DNA of 35,984 bases from Streptomyces sp. Je 1-79 (GCF_025195125.1 NZ_JAMGSL010000001.1:245063-281046); one strand, 5' to 3'. Numbered from the stretch's first letter, positions 17,413 through 25,211 are shown. Numbers and translations are program-made. Notes: a model not told the origin generated them from the sequence alone.

Positions 17413-18540
17413 TCAGACGGCGGGGTCGGCGGCGACGGGCTGGTGGCCGCCGTTGTCGGGGTACGCCTCTTCGCGGTGGAAGCCGAGCGAGCGCATGACG
17501 GGGAGGTCGTCGAAGGAGAAGAGGCAGGCGTCCTCGGACGGGTCGAGGTTCTGGTGCTCGTGCCACGCCCAGGACGGGACGCAGAAGATGTCCCCTTCCG
17601 TCCATGCGAAGCGCTGCCCGGCGATCACCGAGGCGCCCCGGCCCTTGGCGACGGTGTAGATCACCGAGCCCGTGTGCCGGTGGGCCTCGGTGGCCTGACC
17701 GGGGCGCAGCAGCTGCATGTGGGCGCCCATGGTCGGCATCACCGAGCCGCCGGTCACCGGGTTGGTGTACTCGGCGATGACCCCGTCGTACGGAGAGCCC
17801 TCGGTCGCCTCGGCGAGGGCGCGCAGGGCCTCGTACGTCGGCTCCCACGGGTAGGCGAGCAGCGGCGAGTAGGGCCGGTTCCACTTCTCCGCCCCGTACG
17901 GGAGGAGGGTGCCGGAGTAGGTGAGTACGGAGGAGTTCACCACCTTCCCGGGGGTCTGGTAGAGCTCGGGGTGCACCTCGTAGAACCCGGCGTCCAGGGC
18001 GTTGACCAGCGGGATGTCCAAGCCGTCCTGCCAGATCACCGGTGCGTCGGTCCCGTCGTTGCCGTGCTCGTGCCAGGTGCCGTTCGGGGTGATCGCGAAG
18101 TCGCGCGGGCCGACCTTCAGCTTCTGGCCGTCGACGATCGTCCAGGCGCCGGTGCCCTCGTGGACGAAGCGCAGCGCGGCGGCCTGGTGGCGGTGGGCGG
18201 TCATCGCCTCGCCGGGGCCCATGATCTGGAGCCCGGTGTAGAGCAGGCCGGCGGCGGCGCTGACGTCCCTGCGCCCGGGGTTGACCAGCATGACGACACG
18301 GCGTCCGGCGTCGTCCGCGTCGACGAGGCCGAGCGCCTTGTGGACGAGGGGCCGCAGCTCCTCGTAACGCCACAGCACCGGAACGGACCTGGGCTGGGGG
18401 TACCAGGGCTCGATGTCATTGGCGACGGTCCACAGGGCGCCGGCCTCCAGCGCCTCGAGTTCGCCGTAGTACGCCGTGAGTTCGGGGGTGTCGGTGACCC
18501 GTGCGCGGCCGAGCGCGGTGTCGTCCTGCTCGATGGTCAT
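17413..18540 (-). CDS. Gentisate 1,2-dioxygenase
   Basis: A 375-residue bicupin Fe(II) ring-cleavage dioxygenase, converting gentisate to maleylpyruvate. Seen: first cupin AHRHQAAALRFVHEG (His116, His118) with TWHEHGN (His157, His159), and second cupin EAHRHTGSVIYTVAKG (His287, His289) with WAWHEHQN (His327, His329). The first His-His-His set is the usual iron site. The N-terminal ALWTVANDIEPWYPQPRSVP and length match gentisate dioxygenases rather than 1-hydroxy-2-naphthoate or salicylate dioxygenases, though the latter are close relatives. Its ATG overlaps the nitrilase stop (ATGA at 18537-18540), so the two are translationally coupled. Confidence 0.9.
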   Translation of the reverse strand: MTIEQDDTALGRARVTDTPELTAYYGELEALEAGALWTVANDIEPWYPQPRSVPVLWRYEELRPLVHKALGLVDADDAGRRVVMLVNPGRRDVSAAAGLLYTGLQIMGPGEAMTAHRHQAAALRFVHEGTGAWTIVDGQKLKVGPRDFAITPNGTWHEHGNDGTDAPVIWQDGLDIPLVNALDAGFYEVHPELYQTPGKVVNSSVLTYSGTLLPYGAEKWNRPYSPLLAYPWEPTYEALRALAEATEGSPYDGVIAEYTNPVTGGSVMPTMGAHMQLLRPGQATEAHRHTGSVIYTVAKGRGASVIAGQRFAWTEGDIFCVPSWAWHEHQNLDPSEDACLFSFDDLPVMRSLGFHREEAYPDNGGHQPVAADPAV

Positions 18541-19622
18541 ACGTCCTCCTCAGGTGCAGTGGTGGTCAGGGGCCCCGGCGGCGGGGCGGTGAAGGCCGGT
18601 GGCCCGGTCGGCGGCGCGGTGAAGGTCACGGGCGGGCGCGGGGTGTTGTCGACTTCGAGGCGGAAGATGTCGAAGCGGTTGTAGTGGCCGGTGATGTCGT
18701 GCATCTGCTTGGGCTGGATGCAGCGGCCGAGGTCGATCTCGCCGTAGACGATGCCCTCGTCGTCGACGAGCGGCTCGGTGACGGGGCGGCCGTCCGGGCC
18801 GAAGATGCCGGACAGCGCGCTGCGCGGCCGCTGGAACAGGGCGCGCAGCTCCTCGTCGTCGCCGGCGAGGACGTCGACGATCTCGGGCGAAACGGTGGAG
18901 CAGGCGACGACGGAGAAGACCTTGCCCTCGAAGCTGTGCGCGGCCGTCCGTACGGCGATCGCGTCGGCCATGTCGTAGTCCGCCGGTGCCACGGGCAGCG
19001 CGATGTAGCAGGAGGCGTGGACGAGTTCGCCCTGCGCGAGGAGGGCGAACCGGGCCAGCGTGTTGGTGTTCTCGCCGCAGGCGAGGGCCCCGAGCGGGCC
19101 GACCGGTGTCGGGTGGACACGCAGCGAGCTGCCGTCGCCACCGGTCCAGGTGAGCTTCTCGGCCCAGGTGGGAACCAACTTGCGGTGCACACCGAGGAGT
19201 TCCCCGTCCGGACCGATGGTGAGCAGGGTGTTGTAGAGGACGCCGAGGCTGTGGGCGGCGCGCTCGTTGACGCCGATCACGAGGACCACCCCGTACTGGC
19301 GGGCCGCGGCACGCAGGGTGTCGACGTACGGACCGGGGATGTCGACCGAGGCGCGCTGGAGGCGCTCGAACCAGGGCGAGCCCTGGACCGGGTTCATCGT
19401 CCAGTTCCAGTAGGGGTATCCGGGGACGAACACCTCGGGGAAAACGACCAGCCGGGCCCCGTTCCCGGCCGCCTCGGCGATCAGGGCGACGGCCTTGTCG
19501 ACGGTGGCTGCGGGGTCGAGGTAGACGGGCGCGGCCTGGACGGCGGCGGCCGTGAAACGGGGCAGGGTGTCGAGGGACGGCGGTAGGGGAGGGGGTTGTC
19601 GCATCGGGATCTGCCCTTTCAT
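18537..19622 (-). CDS. Nitrilase (CGENTN-type, carbon-nitrogen hydrolase) inside the aryl catabolic operon
   Basis: A 361-residue branch-1 nitrilase. Seen: the complete Glu63-Lys148-Cys182 triad in VVFPEVFVPGYPYWNW, GVHRKLVPTWAEKLTW and GALACGENTNTLARF. The CGENTN context is found in true nitrilases acting on aromatic or aryl-aliphatic nitriles, rather than in amidases. The ATG at 19622 overlaps the hydroxylase stop (ATGA), and the stop overlaps the dioxygenase start, so it is coupled on both sides; a second ATG at 19604 is possible. Its Pro-rich ends (PPPLPPSLD; TGPPAFTAPPPGP) look unstructured. In this pathway a hydroxy- or amino-benzonitrile giving salicylate or anthranilate is the natural guess; the substrate is not shown by sequence. 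Confidence 0.9.
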   Translation of the reverse strand: MKGQIPMRQPPPLPPSLDTLPRFTAAAVQAAPVYLDPAATVDKAVALIAEAAGNGARLVVFPEVFVPGYPYWNWTMNPVQGSPWFERLQRASVDIPGPYVDTLRAAARQYGVVLVIGVNERAAHSLGVLYNTLLTIGPDGELLGVHRKLVPTWAEKLTWTGGDGSSLRVHPTPVGPLGALACGENTNTLARFALLAQGELVHASCYIALPVAPADYDMADAIAVRTAAHSFEGKVFSVVACSTVSPEIVDVLAGDDEELRALFQRPRSALSGIFGPDGRPVTEPLVDDEGIVYGEIDLGRCIQPKQMHDITGHYNRFDIFRLEVDNTPRPPVTFTAPPTGPPAFTAPPPGPLTTTAPEEDV

Positions 19623-22012
19623 CGGGCGCGGGATGCCGTGGCCACTTCGGCGGGCGCGGAGGCGGGCGCGGGGACGGGCGCAGAGGCGGCTGCGGGGACG
19701 GAGGCGGAGGCGGGTGTGGGTGCGGAGACCGTGGTGGCGCGCGGCAGCCAGCGCTGGTGCACGGGCGCGGCGGCCCGCCGCAGCAGTTCGAGCCGCGGAG
19801 GCACCCGGTCCGTGCGGGCGGCGGGCGGACGGCCGCTGCCCGCACGCCAGGACGGCGCCCACGGCGCCGCCGGACCGCGGTAGCCCTGCGCCGCGGCGGC
19901 GTGCAGCGTCCACAGCGGGTCGTGGAGCTGGGCGCGGCCCACACCGCACAGGTCGGCGCGGCCGGCCAGGATGATCGAGTTCACGTCGTCGTACGTGGAG
20001 ATGGCGCCGACGGCGATGGTCGGGACCCCGGTCGCGTTACGGATCAGATCCGCGTACGGAGTCTGGTAGCTGCGCCCGAAGCGGGGCCGCTCGTGCGCCA
20101 CGACCTCGCCGGTGGAGACGTCGATCGCGTCGGCGCCCGCCTCGGCGAGAGCGCGGGCGACACCCACGGCGTCGTCCTCGCTCAGGCCCCCCTCCGCCCA
20201 GTCGGCGGCGGAGATCCGGACCAGCAGCGCCTTCCCCGAGGGCCATGACTCCCGTACGGCACGCAGGACTTCCAGCGGGAAGCGCAGCCGCCCGGCCGGA
20301 TCGCCGCCGTACTGGTCGGTGCGCCGGTTGGTCAGCGGCGAGAGGAACCCGGAGAGCAGGTGCCCGTGCCCGAACTGGAGCTCCAGGGCGTCGAACCCGG
20401 CCCGGTCGGCGCGTCGGGACGCGCTCACGAAGTCCCGGACGACCAGGTCCATGTCGGCGCGCGTCGCCTCACGGGGCACCGGGCTCTTCTCGTCCCAGGG
20501 CAGCGCCGAGGCGGCGAGCGGCGCTCCGGCGGTCGCGCGGCGCCCCGCGTGGGTGAGCTGGATGCCGAGACAGGTGTCGCTCTGGCCGTGCACGAAAGCG
20601 GCGATACGCCCCCAGGCGGCCTCCTGCTCGTCGTTCCACAGACCGGGACAGCCCGGGTCCGGGCGGGCGTCGGCGCCGACGGCGGTCATGCCGGCGATCA
20701 CCAGACCGGCCCCGCCGAGGGCCTGGGTGCTCAGATGGACGAGGTCGAAGTCGCCCGGGACACCGTCGCGGGCCGTGGCCAGGGCGGTCGGCGGGACGAC
20801 GACCCGGTTGCGCAGCCTCAGTCCGCCGATCCGGAACGGCCGGAACATCGGCGGGACGGGCGCGGTGGTGTTGACGGCGGTGGTGAACGCCTCGTCCCGG
20901 ACGCGCAGGTTGTCGTAGGTGACGCGCCGGCTGCGGGTCAGCAGGTTGAAGGCGAACTGGTGCGGATCCTGGCCGGTGTAGCGGTCGATGTTCTCGAACC
21001 ATTCGAGGCTGGCCTGGGCGGCCCGCTGGGTCGACTCCACGACCGGCCTGCGCTCGGCCTCGTACGCGGCGAGCGCTCCCGGGACGTCGTCGGGGTGCTC
21101 GTGCAGGCAGGCCGTGAGGGCGAGGGCGTCCTCCATCGCGAGCTTGGTGCCGGAGCCGATGGAGAAGTGCGCGGTATGGGCCGCGTCCCCGAGCAGGACC
21201 ACGTTCTCGTGGCGCCAGGTGCGATTGCGTACCGTCGTGAAGCGGAGCCACTTGGAGTTGTTGGGAAGCAGCCGATGGCCGTCCAGGTGCCCCGCGAGGA
21301 TCTCCTCGCAGCGCCGGATGCCGTCCTCGTCGCTGGAGCCGGGCGGGTACGCGCGGTCGGCGGACTCCGCGAACCCGGCGCGTCGCCAGGCGTCCTCGTC
21401 GAGCTCCACGATGAAGGTGGAACGGGTGTCGTCGTACGGGTAGGCGTGCACCTGGAGGGTGCCGAACTCGCGCTCCTCCACGACGAACGTGAAGGCCTCG
21501 AAGACCTTGTCGGTGCCGAGCCACATGTAACGGCCGGACCGTTCGTCGAGGTCCGGGCCGAAGGTGTCGGCGTAGGCGGCGCGGGTGGCCGACCTCACGC
21601 CGTCGCACGCCACCACCAGGTCGTACTCGGCGGCGAGCCGCTCGGCCGGCGGCGCCTGCGTCCGGTAGCGGACGTCCACGGCGAGGGCCGCACAGCGGTC
21701 CTGGAGGATCCGGAGCAGGCTCCGGCGGCCGAGCGCGGCGAAGCCGTGGCCGCCGGAGGTGAGGGTCCGGCCCCGGTAGCGGACGTCGATGTCGCTCCAG
21801 CGGGCGAACTCCGCCGACATCGCGGCGTGGACCACCGGGTCGGCGGTCGCGATGCCGTCGAGGGTCTCGTCGGAGAAGACGACCCCGAAGCCGAACGTGT
21901 CGTCGGGGGCGTTGCGCTCCCAGACGGTGACCTCCCAGTCCGGGGAGAGCTGCTTGGCCAGGGCCGCGAAGTACAGGCCGCCTGGCCCTCCTCCGATGAC
22001 TGCTACGCGCAC
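19619..22012 (-). CDS. Bifunctional salicylyl-CoA 5-hydroxylase / old-yellow-enzyme oxidoreductase
   Basis: A 797-residue two-domain flavoprotein. Residues 1 to about 390 are an FAD monooxygenase: VAVIGGGPGGLYFAALAKQL, the DG motif LVVACDGVRSATR, and the GD motif VVLLGDAAHTAHFSIGSGTK. Residues about 400-740 are an FMN old-yellow-enzyme domain: MFRPFRIGGLRLRNRVVVPP, GIQLTHAGRRA, FGHGHLLSGFLSPLTNRRTD, VGRAQLHDPLW. This fusion occurs in 2-aminobenzoyl-CoA monooxygenase/reductase and in enzymes named salicylyl-CoA 5-hydroxylase (SdgC type). With gentisate dioxygenase downstream, salicylyl-CoA to gentisyl-CoA is the favoured reaction. The GTG at 22012 has AGGAGG upstream and overlaps the ligase end by 10 bp. 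An Ala/Pro/Ser-rich tail follows the second domain. Confidence 0.9.
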   Translation of the reverse strand: MRVAVIGGGPGGLYFAALAKQLSPDWEVTVWERNAPDDTFGFGVVFSDETLDGIATADPVVHAAMSAEFARWSDIDVRYRGRTLTSGGHGFAALGRRSLLRILQDRCAALAVDVRYRTQAPPAERLAAEYDLVVACDGVRSATRAAYADTFGPDLDERSGRYMWLGTDKVFEAFTFVVEEREFGTLQVHAYPYDDTRSTFIVELDEDAWRRAGFAESADRAYPPGSSDEDGIRRCEEILAGHLDGHRLLPNNSKWLRFTTVRNRTWRHENVVLLGDAAHTAHFSIGSGTKLAMEDALALTACLHEHPDDVPGALAAYEAERRPVVESTQRAAQASLEWFENIDRYTGQDPHQFAFNLLTRSRRVTYDNLRVRDEAFTTAVNTTAPVPPMFRPFRIGGLRLRNRVVVPPTALATARDGVPGDFDLVHLSTQALGGAGLVIAGMTAVGADARPDPGCPGLWNDEQEAAWGRIAAFVHGQSDTCLGIQLTHAGRRATAGAPLAASALPWDEKSPVPREATRADMDLVVRDFVSASRRADRAGFDALELQFGHGHLLSGFLSPLTNRRTDQYGGDPAGRLRFPLEVLRAVRESWPSGKALLVRISAADWAEGGLSEDDAVGVARALAEAGADAIDVSTGEVVAHERPRFGRSYQTPYADLIRNATGVPTIAVGAISTYDDVNSIILAGRADLCGVGRAQLHDPLWTLHAAAAQGYRGPAAPWAPSWRAGSGRPPAARTDRVPPRLELLRRAAAPVHQRWLPRATTVSAPTPASASVPAAASAPVPAPASAPAEVATASRAR

Positions 22013-24378
22013 GGGGTACCTCCTGTGGTTCCGGTGATGAGCTCGGGGGCCTGCGGGCCCGCCTTCGTGAGGACCTCGCGGACATCGGCCGGCCACGGAG
22101 TGGTGCCGGTGGCGCGGGCCGCCGAGTGGGCGATGACCATGCGGCCGGTGGCCGCCTCCGCGCCCTCCTCGCCGAGGACGGTGAAGGCGTAGTGCAGGGA
22201 GCTCGCGCCGACCTTGGTGACGCGCAGCTCGGTGCGGACGGCCTCGCCGAACCAGAGCCGGGCGCGGTAGTCGGCCTCGAAGTGCACGCGGGGCGTACTG
22301 CCGAAGAGGTGGGAGAGCCCGAGGCGGCGCAGCAGCACGGCCTCGGCCGCCTCGACCCAGCGCACCACCGTGGAGTGGTGGTAGTGGCCGGCGGCGTCGG
22401 TGTCGGGCCACTCGACCCGGCGCTCGACGGTGACACTGGGCAGGCGCGGGACCAGCGCCTCGGCAACCCCGTCGGCGCAGCCGCCGGTCGCGGCGTCGGC
22501 GCGGACGCCCTCGGCGACTCGCGTACGGGTGTCCTCGGTCACGGCGGCGTGGCTACGGGTGCCTTCGGTCGCGGCGATGTGCGTACGGGTGTCCTCGGTC
22601 ACGGCGGCGTGGCTACGGGTGCCTTCGGTCGCGGCGATGTGCGTACGGGTGCCCTCGGTCACGGCGACTTGCGTACGGGTGCCTTCGGTCGCGGCGAGGT
22701 GCCTACGGGCGTCCTCTGCGCGGGCTTCCGCCCGTGCCCGCCCGCGTAGTTCGCCGCGCTGGAGCTTGCCGTTGGCGGTTCTCGGGAGTTCCGCGACGAA
22801 CTCGACGGCCCTCGGGTACTTGTACGGCGCGATGGCCTGCTTGACGTGCGCCTGGAGCTCGCGGACGGTGGCCTCGGCCGCCGGGACACCGTCGCGCAGG
22901 ACGACGTACGCCTTGACGAGCATGCCGCGCTTGTCGTCGGGGGCGCCGACGACCCCGCACTCCTCGACGTACGGGTGGGCGGCGAGGGCCTTCTCGACCT
23001 CCGGCCCGGCGATGTTGTACCCGGAGGAGACGATCATGTCGTCGCTGCGGGCCACGTACCAGAAGTAGCCGTCGGCGTCCCGGATGTAGGTGTCACCGGT
23101 GATGTTCCAGCCGTTCCTGACGTACGTGCTCTGCCGCGCGTCGGCGAGGTAGCGGCAGCCGGTGGGCCCCGTGACGGCCAGGAGCCCGGGCTGCCCGTCG
23201 GGTACGGGATCGCCCCGGTCGTCGACCACGGCGGCGCGGTAACCGGGGACCGGCCGACCCGTGGAGCCGGGCCGGATGTCCTCGTCCGCGGCGGATATGA
23301 ACACGTGCAGCATCTCGGTGGCACCGATGCCGTCGATGATGCGCAGGCCCGTGGCGGCGTGGAACTCCTCCCACACGGCGGCGGGCAGGGGTTCCCCGGC
23401 GGACACGCAGCGGCGCAGGCCGGACAGCCGCCCGGTCGCCCCGGCGGCCATGATCGCCCGGTAGGCGGTGGGAGCGGTGAAGAGCACGGTCACGCCGTGC
23501 GCGGCGACCAGGTCGGCCAGCTGCTCGGGCCCGGCCTGTTCGATCAGCAGCGTCGCGGCGCCCACGCGCAGGGGGAAGACCACGAGCCCGCCGAGGCCGA
23601 AGGTGAAGGCGAGCGGCGGCGTGCCGGTGAAGACGTCGTCGGCGCGTGGTTTCAGGACGTGCCGGGAGAACGTGTCGGCGTTGGCGAGGACGTCCCGGTG
23701 GAAGTGCAGGGTCGCCTTGGGGCGCCCTGTCGTCCCCGAGGTGAAGGCGATCAGCGCCACGTCGTCGGCCGCGGTCTCGACGGCGGTGAACCGGCCCTCC
23801 TTCGCGGCGCAGAGAGCGGTCAGATCACCCCTGTCGGGGCCGCCGTACGGGATCACCGGCAGCCGGGTCGGGCCCGACGGGGAGGGATGTACGGGTGTGC
23901 CCGGCCCGTCCGCCGCTTCGAGCTCCGCGAGGTAGCGGTGGTCGCACACGGCGACCGTCGGACGGCTGATCTCGCACAGTTCGGCGAGTTCGGCCGAGCG
24001 CAGCAGCGGCATCGTCGTGACGGCCACACCGCCGGCCTTCAGCACGCCGAACCAGGCGGCGACGAGCCAGGGGTTGTTGGGGCCGCGCAGCAGGACACGG
24101 TTTCCGGGCCGGAGCCCGTAATCCTCGGTGAGCACCTGGGCGACCTGGTCGGCGCGCCGCTGGAGTTCGCCGTAGGTCCAGCGCTCGGTCGGGGTCAGAA
24201 GACAGGGACGGTCGGGGCCCCAGCGGTCGACGGCGTCGTCGAGCAGGCTGCGGGCGCAGTTGAGCCGTTCGGGATATTCCAACTCCGCCAGCTCGAAGTG
24301 CAGTTCGGGCCAGAGAGAGAAGTCGGGCAGCCGGTCGCGGCAGAAGGAATCGGCATGAGCCGAAGGGGAGAGCTCCAT
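22003..24378 (-). CDS. Aryl-CoA ligase fused to a hot-dog thioesterase through a decapeptide-repeat linker
   Basis: A 791-residue fusion. Residues about 25-550 are a benzoate-CoA-ligase-like adenylating enzyme: AFTSGTTGRPKATLHFHRD (211-229), DGIGATEMLHVF, NITGDTYIRDADGYFWY, DMIVSSGYNIAGPEVEKAL, and the catalytic Lys538 in RTANGKLQR. Residues about 562-622 are six degenerate decapeptides of the form ATEGTRTHIA/VTEDTRSHAA. Residues about 645-780 are a 4-hydroxybenzoyl-CoA-thioesterase hot-dog domain: VEWPDTDAAGHYHHSTVVRW with the acidic pair Asp659/Asp661. The ligase would make salicylyl-CoA; the thioesterase would release gentisate from gentisyl-CoA after hydroxylation. The start at 24378 has GAGG about 9 nt upstream. 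It is the first gene of the operon. Confidence 0.92.
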   Translation of the reverse strand: MELSPSAHADSFCRDRLPDFSLWPELHFELAELEYPERLNCARSLLDDAVDRWGPDRPCLLTPTERWTYGELQRRADQVAQVLTEDYGLRPGNRVLLRGPNNPWLVAAWFGVLKAGGVAVTTMPLLRSAELAELCEISRPTVAVCDHRYLAELEAADGPGTPVHPSPSGPTRLPVIPYGGPDRGDLTALCAAKEGRFTAVETAADDVALIAFTSGTTGRPKATLHFHRDVLANADTFSRHVLKPRADDVFTGTPPLAFTFGLGGLVVFPLRVGAATLLIEQAGPEQLADLVAAHGVTVLFTAPTAYRAIMAAGATGRLSGLRRCVSAGEPLPAAVWEEFHAATGLRIIDGIGATEMLHVFISAADEDIRPGSTGRPVPGYRAAVVDDRGDPVPDGQPGLLAVTGPTGCRYLADARQSTYVRNGWNITGDTYIRDADGYFWYVARSDDMIVSSGYNIAGPEVEKALAAHPYVEECGVVGAPDDKRGMLVKAYVVLRDGVPAAEATVRELQAHVKQAIAPYKYPRAVEFVAELPRTANGKLQRGELRGRARAEARAEDARRHLAATEGTRTQVAVTEGTRTHIAATEGTRSHAAVTEDTRTHIAATEGTRSHAAVTEDTRTRVAEGVRADAATGGCADGVAEALVPRLPSVTVERRVEWPDTDAAGHYHHSTVVRWVEAAEAVLLRRLGLSHLFGSTPRVHFEADYRARLWFGEAVRTELRVTKVGASSLHYAFTVLGEEGAEAATGRMVIAHSAARATGTTPWPADVREVLTKAGPQAPELITGTTGGTPCA
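22519..22715 (-). repeat. 30-bp coding repeats (60-bp higher-order unit) in the ligase-thioesterase linker
   Basis: Six imperfect 30-bp units built on CGTACGGGTG and CGGTCRCGGCG encode the decapeptide linker. A 60-bp higher-order unit is visible: the sequence at 22522-22591 recurs identically at 22582-22651. Third positions are conserved, indicating recent tandem duplication. Confidence 0.95.
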
Positions 24379-24421
24379 GGGGCGGCACCTCGATCAGGGA
24401 GCAGCGGGGGAGACGGTGCAA

Positions 24422-24449
24422 GTATCTCGATATTTTGGCGGCCGTCAAC
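24422..24449 (-). promoter_or_regulatory. Candidate promoter of the aryl catabolic operon
   Basis: On the minus strand, TTGACG (24444-24449) and GATACT (24422-24427) are spaced by 16 bp in an unusually AT-rich island 45-70 bp upstream of the ligase ATG. A CTCGATAT motif (24427-24434) lies between the hexamers, and another (24455-24462) lies just upstream of the -35. This placement would suit repression. Read by eye only. Confidence 0.5.
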
Positions 24450-24462
24450 ATTCCTCGATATC
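24427..24462. promoter_or_regulatory. Candidate operator: two CTCGATAT direct repeats
   Basis: CTCGATAT occurs at 24427-24434 and 24455-24462, 28 bp apart, flanking the candidate -35 of the catabolic operon. The same octamer occurs once more at 25061-25068 and as CGATAT upstream of the PaaX gene (15660-15665, minus strand). The PaaX-family regulator of the operon is the obvious candidate binder, by position only. Confidence 0.45.
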
Positions 24463-24501
24463 TTGAGATGCCCCATCGATCGGCGCGAGCGTGCGAGCGG
24501 C

Positions 24502-25005
24502 TCAGGAGGCGGGGACGCGCAGTCGCACGGACTTGCCGAACTCATGTACCAGCACGGCGAGTTCACCGCCCGCCTCGGCGGCCAGCAGCTGGATCAGGAG
24601 CAGGCCGCGCCCGCCTTCGGCGTCCGGGTCGACCTCGACGGCCGGTTCGGGCAGTCGGAGCGGGCCGGTCGCGCCGTCGGTGACCTCCAGGCGCAGCCAG
24701 CCTCCGTGGCAGGAGATGCCGACACGCATCCGGCAGGTCGAGGCGGAGGCGTGCTGGACGACGTTGCCGACGAGCTCGCTGACGGCCAGCAGCAGGGTGT
24801 CCGCGATGTCGGCGGCTATCCGCCAGCCGTCGAGCACGGCGCGGACGCGGGCGCGGACCAGGGGGACGGCTGCGGGGGTCGGTCCGGAGACCCAGCGCGC
24901 GAAGGCCCTGGCGGGGCTGGGGGAGGAGCCGGGCGCGGACATGGCCGCGGGGGCGTGAGTGGGGGCCGGAACGCGGGGGCCGGAGTGGGCGGGGGCGGTG
25001 AGCAT
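24502..25005 (-). CDS. RsbW/SpoIIAB-like ATP-binding regulatory protein
   Basis: A 167-residue single-domain GHKL ATPase of the anti-sigma-factor/histidine-kinase-like group abundant in Streptomyces. Seen: the N box LLLAVSELVGNVVQHA, the G1 box LEVTDGATGPL, and the GGRGLLLIQLLA lid/G2 segment. An Ala/Pro-rich N-terminal leader of about 30 residues precedes it. No partner sigma factor or anti-anti-sigma factor is adjacent, so its target is unknown. The ATG at 25005 has GGGAG 8 nt upstream. It is divergent from the alpha/beta hydrolase gene, and a LacI-type operator (25044-25057) lies 39 bp upstream, so it may fall under the same control. Confidence 0.85.
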   Translation of the reverse strand: MLTAPAHSGPRVPAPTHAPAAMSAPGSSPSPARAFARWVSGPTPAAVPLVRARVRAVLDGWRIAADIADTLLLAVSELVGNVVQHASASTCRMRVGISCHGGWLRLEVTDGATGPLRLPEPAVEVDPDAEGGRGLLLIQLLAAEAGGELAVLVHEFGKSVRLRVPAS

Positions 25006-25043
25006 GACGTGCTCCCAGAGGGGACGCGCAACGCAACCGCGTG

Positions 25044-25057
25044 GTCACTCGTGTAAC
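25044..25057. promoter_or_regulatory. LacI-type operator, copy 1 (divergent ATPase / hydrolase region)
   Basis: The minus strand reads GTTACACGAGTGAC, nearly identical to the GTTACACGAGTTA site upstream of the LacI gene at 28420-28432. It is 39 bp upstream of the ATPase start. Confidence 0.65.
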
Positions 25058-25085
25058 TCACTCGATATTCGGACAGCCGATGGGC

Positions 25086-25115
25086 TTGTCGTCAGCGGAA
25101 ATGCGTCGCTAGAGT
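25086..25115 (+). promoter_or_regulatory. Candidate housekeeping promoter of the alpha/beta hydrolase gene
   Basis: TTGTCG (25086-25091) and TAGAGT (25110-25115) are spaced by 18 bp, a good match to the vegetative sigma consensus for Streptomyces. The double operator at 25120-25140 begins 4 bp downstream of the -10, covering the expected transcription start, which is a repressor arrangement. Confidence 0.6.
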
Positions 25116-25119
25116 TTTG

Positions 25120-25140
25120 GTAACACGTGTAACACGTTAC
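25120..25140. promoter_or_regulatory. LacI-type operator, copies 2 (overlapping double site) before the alpha/beta hydrolase
   Basis: GTAACACGTGTAAC (25120-25133) overlaps GTAACACGTTAC (25129-25140). Both have GTAAC/GTTAC arms around a central CG. It sits over the expected transcription start of the hydrolase gene. Confidence 0.75.
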
Positions 25141-25211
25141 GTCTCCCCGGGCGTGGTGCGCAAGCATTTCGGACAAAGCGCTACGAACCCGGGGCCGGCA
25201 GAAGGGCCGCA

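Noticed and set aside
16693..18684. A 663-codon plus-strand frame opposite the hydrolase and dioxygenase genes
   Set aside because: No domain or start signal; the minus-strand genes carry complete metal-binding and catalytic motifs.
19619..22012. 2-aminobenzoyl-CoA (anthranilate) pathway as the main role of the bifunctional flavoprotein
   Set aside because: The same fold serves anthraniloyl-CoA, but a gentisate dioxygenase, maleylpyruvate-type hydrolase and maleate isomerase in the operon point to salicylate. It is kept as an alternative only.
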